Source of the DNA: Alphaproteobacteria bacterium
GTDB taxonomy: Bacteria; Myxococcota_A; UBA796; UBA2385
Assembly (NCBI GenBank): GCA_020632755.1
Contig: JACKEY010000021.1
Coordinates: forward strand, 1-64,000
Reading direction: 5' to 3'
DNA length: 64,000 bases
Shown: positions 61,164 to 64,000 of the stretch, piece by piece
Numbering within the stretch: position 1 is the first letter of the stretch
How the letters are laid out: each line of letters starts with the position of its first letter
The notes under the pieces: generated by a model
What the model saw: the letters and a program-made list of their open reading frames with translations, nothing else
What the model was told of the DNA's origin: nothing
Databases searched by the model: none
Translations under genes and position numbers: made by a program

Positions 61164-61991
61164 ATGCCCGCCCTGCTCGCCCTCCCCACCCTCCTCCTCG
61201 CCTGCCCCTCCTCCCCCGGGACCGGCGACTCGGCCGGCGTCGACGACGTCCTCCCCGAGACCTGCGAGGACGGCGACACGCTGTTCGGCCGGCCGAGCGA
61301 AGCCACCGGCCTGTCCGACGCCGAGTGTGGCCCCGCCTGCGCCTGCGAGGGCGAGACCTGGACCGCCCCCGAGTACGACGACGCCGACATCGCCGCCCTG
61401 CGCGCCTGGCAGCTCTCGGCGCCCTATGCGCCCGTGCTCGAGGACCCCTACCAGGCCGCAGCCCCGGACCCGCTGCCGGCGGACACCGTCTGCGGCTTCG
61501 TCGCCGACGACGACCAGCACTACCACCTGAGCACCTTCGACAGCGCGGCCGACGCCGACGCCGCCGGGGCCCGCGTCACCCACACCGGCGGCTGCGGCGT
61601 CTGCTCGACCCTGGAAGACCTGGCCGTCTACATGACCCAGCTCGACCTGACCGACCCCGTGCGCGCCTGCGGGCTCGAGCACATGGGCGGCGATCCCGAC
61701 GAGCACGTCGCCTGCCTCGAGGCGCTGGGCTTCACGACCCCCTGCGCCTGGATCTGGTACTGGAACACGCTCAACACCCAGGACCAGTGCCTGAGCGAGT
61801 GCCTCGCGGCCCTGTCGTCGCCCTACAACGAGCCCGACGGCTCGCTGAACCCCTGCCTGCAGTGCGACGAGGACCACAGCGGCCCCGTGTTCAAGGCCGT
61901 CGCCGGCCGCACGCGGCGCAACACCGGTGTGCCCAACACGATCTGCCGCCCCTGCGGCGAGGTCACGCCGCTGGTCCACCGCTACCCCTGA
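61164..61991 (+). CDS. Cys-rich lipoprotein, unknown
   Basis: 275 residues. Signal PTLLLAC (Cys14). The mature part has about 15 Cys (AECGPACACEG, GGCGVCSTLED, CLSECLAAL, NPCLQCDEDH, ICRPCGEV), many in closely spaced pairs, suggesting disulfides or metal binding; none has the CxxCH haem pattern. Trp-rich AWIWYWNTLN is striking. Function unknown. Confidence 0.7.
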   Translation: MPALLALPTLLLACPSSPGTGDSAGVDDVLPETCEDGDTLFGRPSEATGLSDAECGPACACEGETWTAPEYDDADIAALRAWQLSAPYAPVLEDPYQAAAPDPLPADTVCGFVADDDQHYHLSTFDSAADADAAGARVTHTGGCGVCSTLEDLAVYMTQLDLTDPVRACGLEHMGGDPDEHVACLEALGFTTPCAWIWYWNTLNTQDQCLSECLAALSSPYNEPDGSLNPCLQCDEDHSGPVFKAVAGRTRRNTGVPNTICRPCGEVTPLVHRYP

Positions 61992-62128
61992 CCCTCCCCG
62001 CGCGGCAGGCGCCCTCCCCCTTGCCTGCCGCCCCTCGCCCGCGGTATCCCCGCGGCCCCCCGCATCGGCATCCCCCCGCCGGTCGCCCCCTCCCCGCTCC
62101 TCCTCCCCCGCTCTCCCCGCTGCAGCCC

Positions 62129-64000
62129 ATGCCCCAGCCGCAGGCGGCCCTGCCGCCCATCCCCGTGCGCATCGCGCGGGGCCTCGACGCCCTCGCTCCC
62201 CCGGCCAGCGCCAGTCCGGCCCCCGCCGCCCAGGTCAGCGCCAGCCCGGTCAGCGCCGCCCAGGTCAGCGCCGCCATGGCGCTCCTGGACGAAGGCGCCA
62301 CCGTGCCGTTCATCGCCCGCTACCGCAAAGAAGCGACCGGCGGCCTGGACGACGTCCAGCTGCGGGCGCTGGTCGGGCTGCTGACCGAGCTCCGCGGCCT
62401 GGAGCGCCGCCGGGAAGAGGTGCTGAAGTCCATCGCCGACCAGGGCGCCCTCACCCCCGCGCTCGAGGCCGAGCTGCACGCCGCCGAGACCCGCGAGCGG
62501 CTGGACGACCTGTACCTGCCCTACCGGCCCAAGTACCGGAGCCCCGGCCAGATCGCCCGCGAGCGGGGGCTCGGACCGCTGGCCGACGCGCTGCTGGCGG
62601 ACCCTGGCCGCGACCCGGCCGACCAGGCCGCCGCCTACGTCGACCCCGCAGGGGAGCTCGCGACCGCCGACGACTGCCTGAAGGGCGCCCGCGACATCCT
62701 GGTGGAGCGCATGGCCGAAGACGCCGAGCTGGTCGCGTCGATCCGCGATCGGGCGCGCCGCGAGGGCCTGCTGCGGGTCGAGGTGGTCGAGGGCAAGGAG
62801 GCCGAGGGCGCCCGGTTCCGGGACTGGTTCCACTGGCAGGAGCCCATCGCGACGGTGCCCGGTCACCGCGCCCTGGCCTTCCTGCGGGGCCGCCGCGAAG
62901 AGGTGCTGCGCCTGTCGCTGGTCCTCGACGAGGACCACCCGGGCCCGCTGACGCCCACCGCCCTCGAGGTCGCCGCCCGGTTCGGCATCCGCGACCAGGG
63001 CCGTCTGGGGGACGGCTGGCTGCTCGAGACCGCCCGCATGGCGGCGCGGTGGCGCATCGGCTTCCACGTCGAGCTGAACCTGGTCGAGGAGCTGCGCAAG
63101 CGCGCCCACGCCGAGGCGATCGACGTCTTCGCCCAGAACATGCGCGACGTGCTGCTGGCCGCGCCGGCCGGGCCGCGGCCGACGATGGGCCTGGACCCGG
63201 GCCTGCGCACCGGGGTGAAGGTCGCGGTGGTCGACGGCACCGGCAAGGTCGTCGACACGACCACCATCTACCCCCACCCGCCGCGCAAGGACTGGCAGGG
63301 CAGCCTGGCCACCCTGCGCCTGCTGGCCGAGCGCCACGGCGTCGAGCTGGTCGCCGTGGGCAACGGCACCGCGTCCCGCGAGACCGACAAGCTGGCCGGC
63401 GAGCTGTGCAAGGCCTGCCCGGGCCTGACCCGGGTGGTCGTCAGCGAGGCGGGCGCCAGCGTCTACTCGGCGTCCGAGCTGGCGTCGCGGGAGCTGCCCG
63501 GGCTGGACGTGACCCTGCGCGGCGCGGTGTCCATCGCCCGACGGCTGCAGGATCCGCTGGCCGAGCTGGTCAAGATCGACCCCCGCTCGGTCGGCGTCGG
63601 CCAGTACCAGCACGATGTCGACGAGTACCAGCTGTCCCGGGCCCTCGACGGCACGGTCGAGGACTGCGTCAACGCCGTCGGCGTCGACCTGAACACCGCG
63701 TCGCCGGCCCTGCTGCGGCGGGTCGCCGGGCTCGACGAGTGGACCGCCGACGAGATCGTGCGCTGGCGCGACGAACACGGCGCCTTCCAGAGCCGCCAGG
63801 CCCTGCGCGAGTCCCTGTACCTGCCCGCACGCACCTTCGAACAGTGCGCCGGCTTCCTGCGGATCCGCGGCGGCGCCGACCCGCTGGACGCCTCCGCCGT
63901 GCACCCGGAAGCCTACCCGGTGGTGCACCGCATCCTCGACCACACCGGCCGCACCGTCGAGCAGCTGCTCGGCGACGACCGCTTCCTGGCGCGGCTGGAC
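62129..64000 (+). CDS. tex: Tex-family RNA-binding protein, 3' end outside window
   Basis: 624 codons are visible from ATG 62129. The Tex N-terminal domain has VPFIARYRKEATGGLDDVQLRAL and LDDLYLPYRPKYRS. The YqgF/RNase-H-like domain starts at TMGLDPGLRTGVKVAVVDGTG. The family-defining SVGVGQYQHDV and the helix-hairpin-helix segment NTASPALLRRVAGLDEWTADEIVRWR follow. The S1 RNA-binding domain should lie beyond the edge. An N-terminal extension of about 40 residues with repeated VSAAQ units is unusual. It acts in transcription and RNA metabolism. Confidence 0.95.
   Translation, partial: MPQPQAALPPIPVRIARGLDALAPPASASPAPAAQVSASPVSAAQVSAAMALLDEGATVPFIARYRKEATGGLDDVQLRALVGLLTELRGLERRREEVLKSIADQGALTPALEAELHAAETRERLDDLYLPYRPKYRSPGQIARERGLGPLADALLADPGRDPADQAAAYVDPAGELATADDCLKGARDILVERMAEDAELVASIRDRARREGLLRVEVVEGKEAEGARFRDWFHWQEPIATVPGHRALAFLRGRREEVLRLSLVLDEDHPGPLTPTALEVAARFGIRDQGRLGDGWLLETARMAARWRIGFHVELNLVEELRKRAHAEAIDVFAQNMRDVLLAAPAGPRPTMGLDPGLRTGVKVAVVDGTGKVVDTTTIYPHPPRKDWQGSLATLRLLAERHGVELVAVGNGTASRETDKLAGELCKACPGLTRVVVSEAGASVYSASELASRELPGLDVTLRGAVSIARRLQDPLAELVKIDPRSVGVGQYQHDVDEYQLSRALDGTVEDCVNAVGVDLNTASPALLRRVAGLDEWTADEIVRWRDEHGAFQSRQALRESLYLPARTFEQCAGFLRIRGGADPLDASAVHPEAYPVVHRILDHTGRTVEQLLGDDRFLARLD

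Overview
This window is very GC-rich, gene-dense DNA from a Gram-negative, probably predatory or surface-living member of the Myxococcota or a close deltaproteobacterial relative. The assignment rests on a CarD/CdnL-type RNA polymerase regulator, a Ser/Thr kinase fused to a sulfatase-modifying-type domain, MopE-type metal-binding plus FG-GAP lipoproteins, a TonB receptor carrying a carboxypeptidase-regulatory domain, secreted DUF1549/DUF1501-type proteins, and about fifteen predicted lipoproteins among roughly 58 genes. Many starts share an unusual ribosome-binding context (CGGAG followed by a C-rich spacer). No phage or transposase genes were seen.

Layout. 1-4.3 kb: a HEAT-like protein running off the left edge, divergent from a DpgA-like type III polyketide synthase / crotonase / GNAT operon. 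4.3-10.9 kb: a lipoprotein sulfatase, an operon of small membrane proteins with two tandem paralogues, a TPR lipoprotein, an Rrf2 regulator and a TerB-like protein. 11-14.3 kb: two radical-SAM genes, one fused to a methyltransferase. 14.4-21.4 kb: a giant Ig-like surface protein with a C-terminal barrel, a cyclophilin lipoprotein, and LptF/LptG-like permeases. 21.6-25.2 kb: CdnL-like regulator, a glutamyl-tRNA-synthetase-like protein that has lost its catalytic signatures, and an intact cysS. 25.3-31.4 kb: lipoproteins, rdgB, two haem c lipoproteins, an outer-membrane protein and an FG-GAP/MopE-like protein. 31.4-42.6 kb: a TonB-fused receptor with its lipoprotein, then a secreted-protein and redox operon (DUF1549/1592-like, DUF1501, Baeyer-Villiger-type monooxygenase, lipase, GST). 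42.7-49 kb: a CASTOR/POLLUX-like channel, an ATP-grasp enzyme, a c'-type cytochrome, and the kinase/FGE protein.

49-53.4 kb is the most unusual part. It has a tRNA-Pro whose 3' end forms one arm of a long hairpin, two 183-bp units with terminal inverted repeats identical to the tRNA T-arm, a 62-residue RiPP-precursor-like peptide with a DVKGG leader end, an ankyrin protein, a hydrolase, a YdeI/OmdA-like protein and two arrays of short tandem repeats. 53.4-64 kb: a four-gene operon (aldo/keto reductase, HNL-type cupin, AraC regulator, NAD-binding protein), lipoprotein hydrolase and small lipoproteins, a divergent arsC / merR pair with a classic MerR-type promoter, and tex running off the right edge.

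The best candidates for something undescribed are the GluRS-like pseudoenzyme, the tRNA-derived repeats and the DVKGG peptide. All calls were made by reading the sequence; no database search was run.
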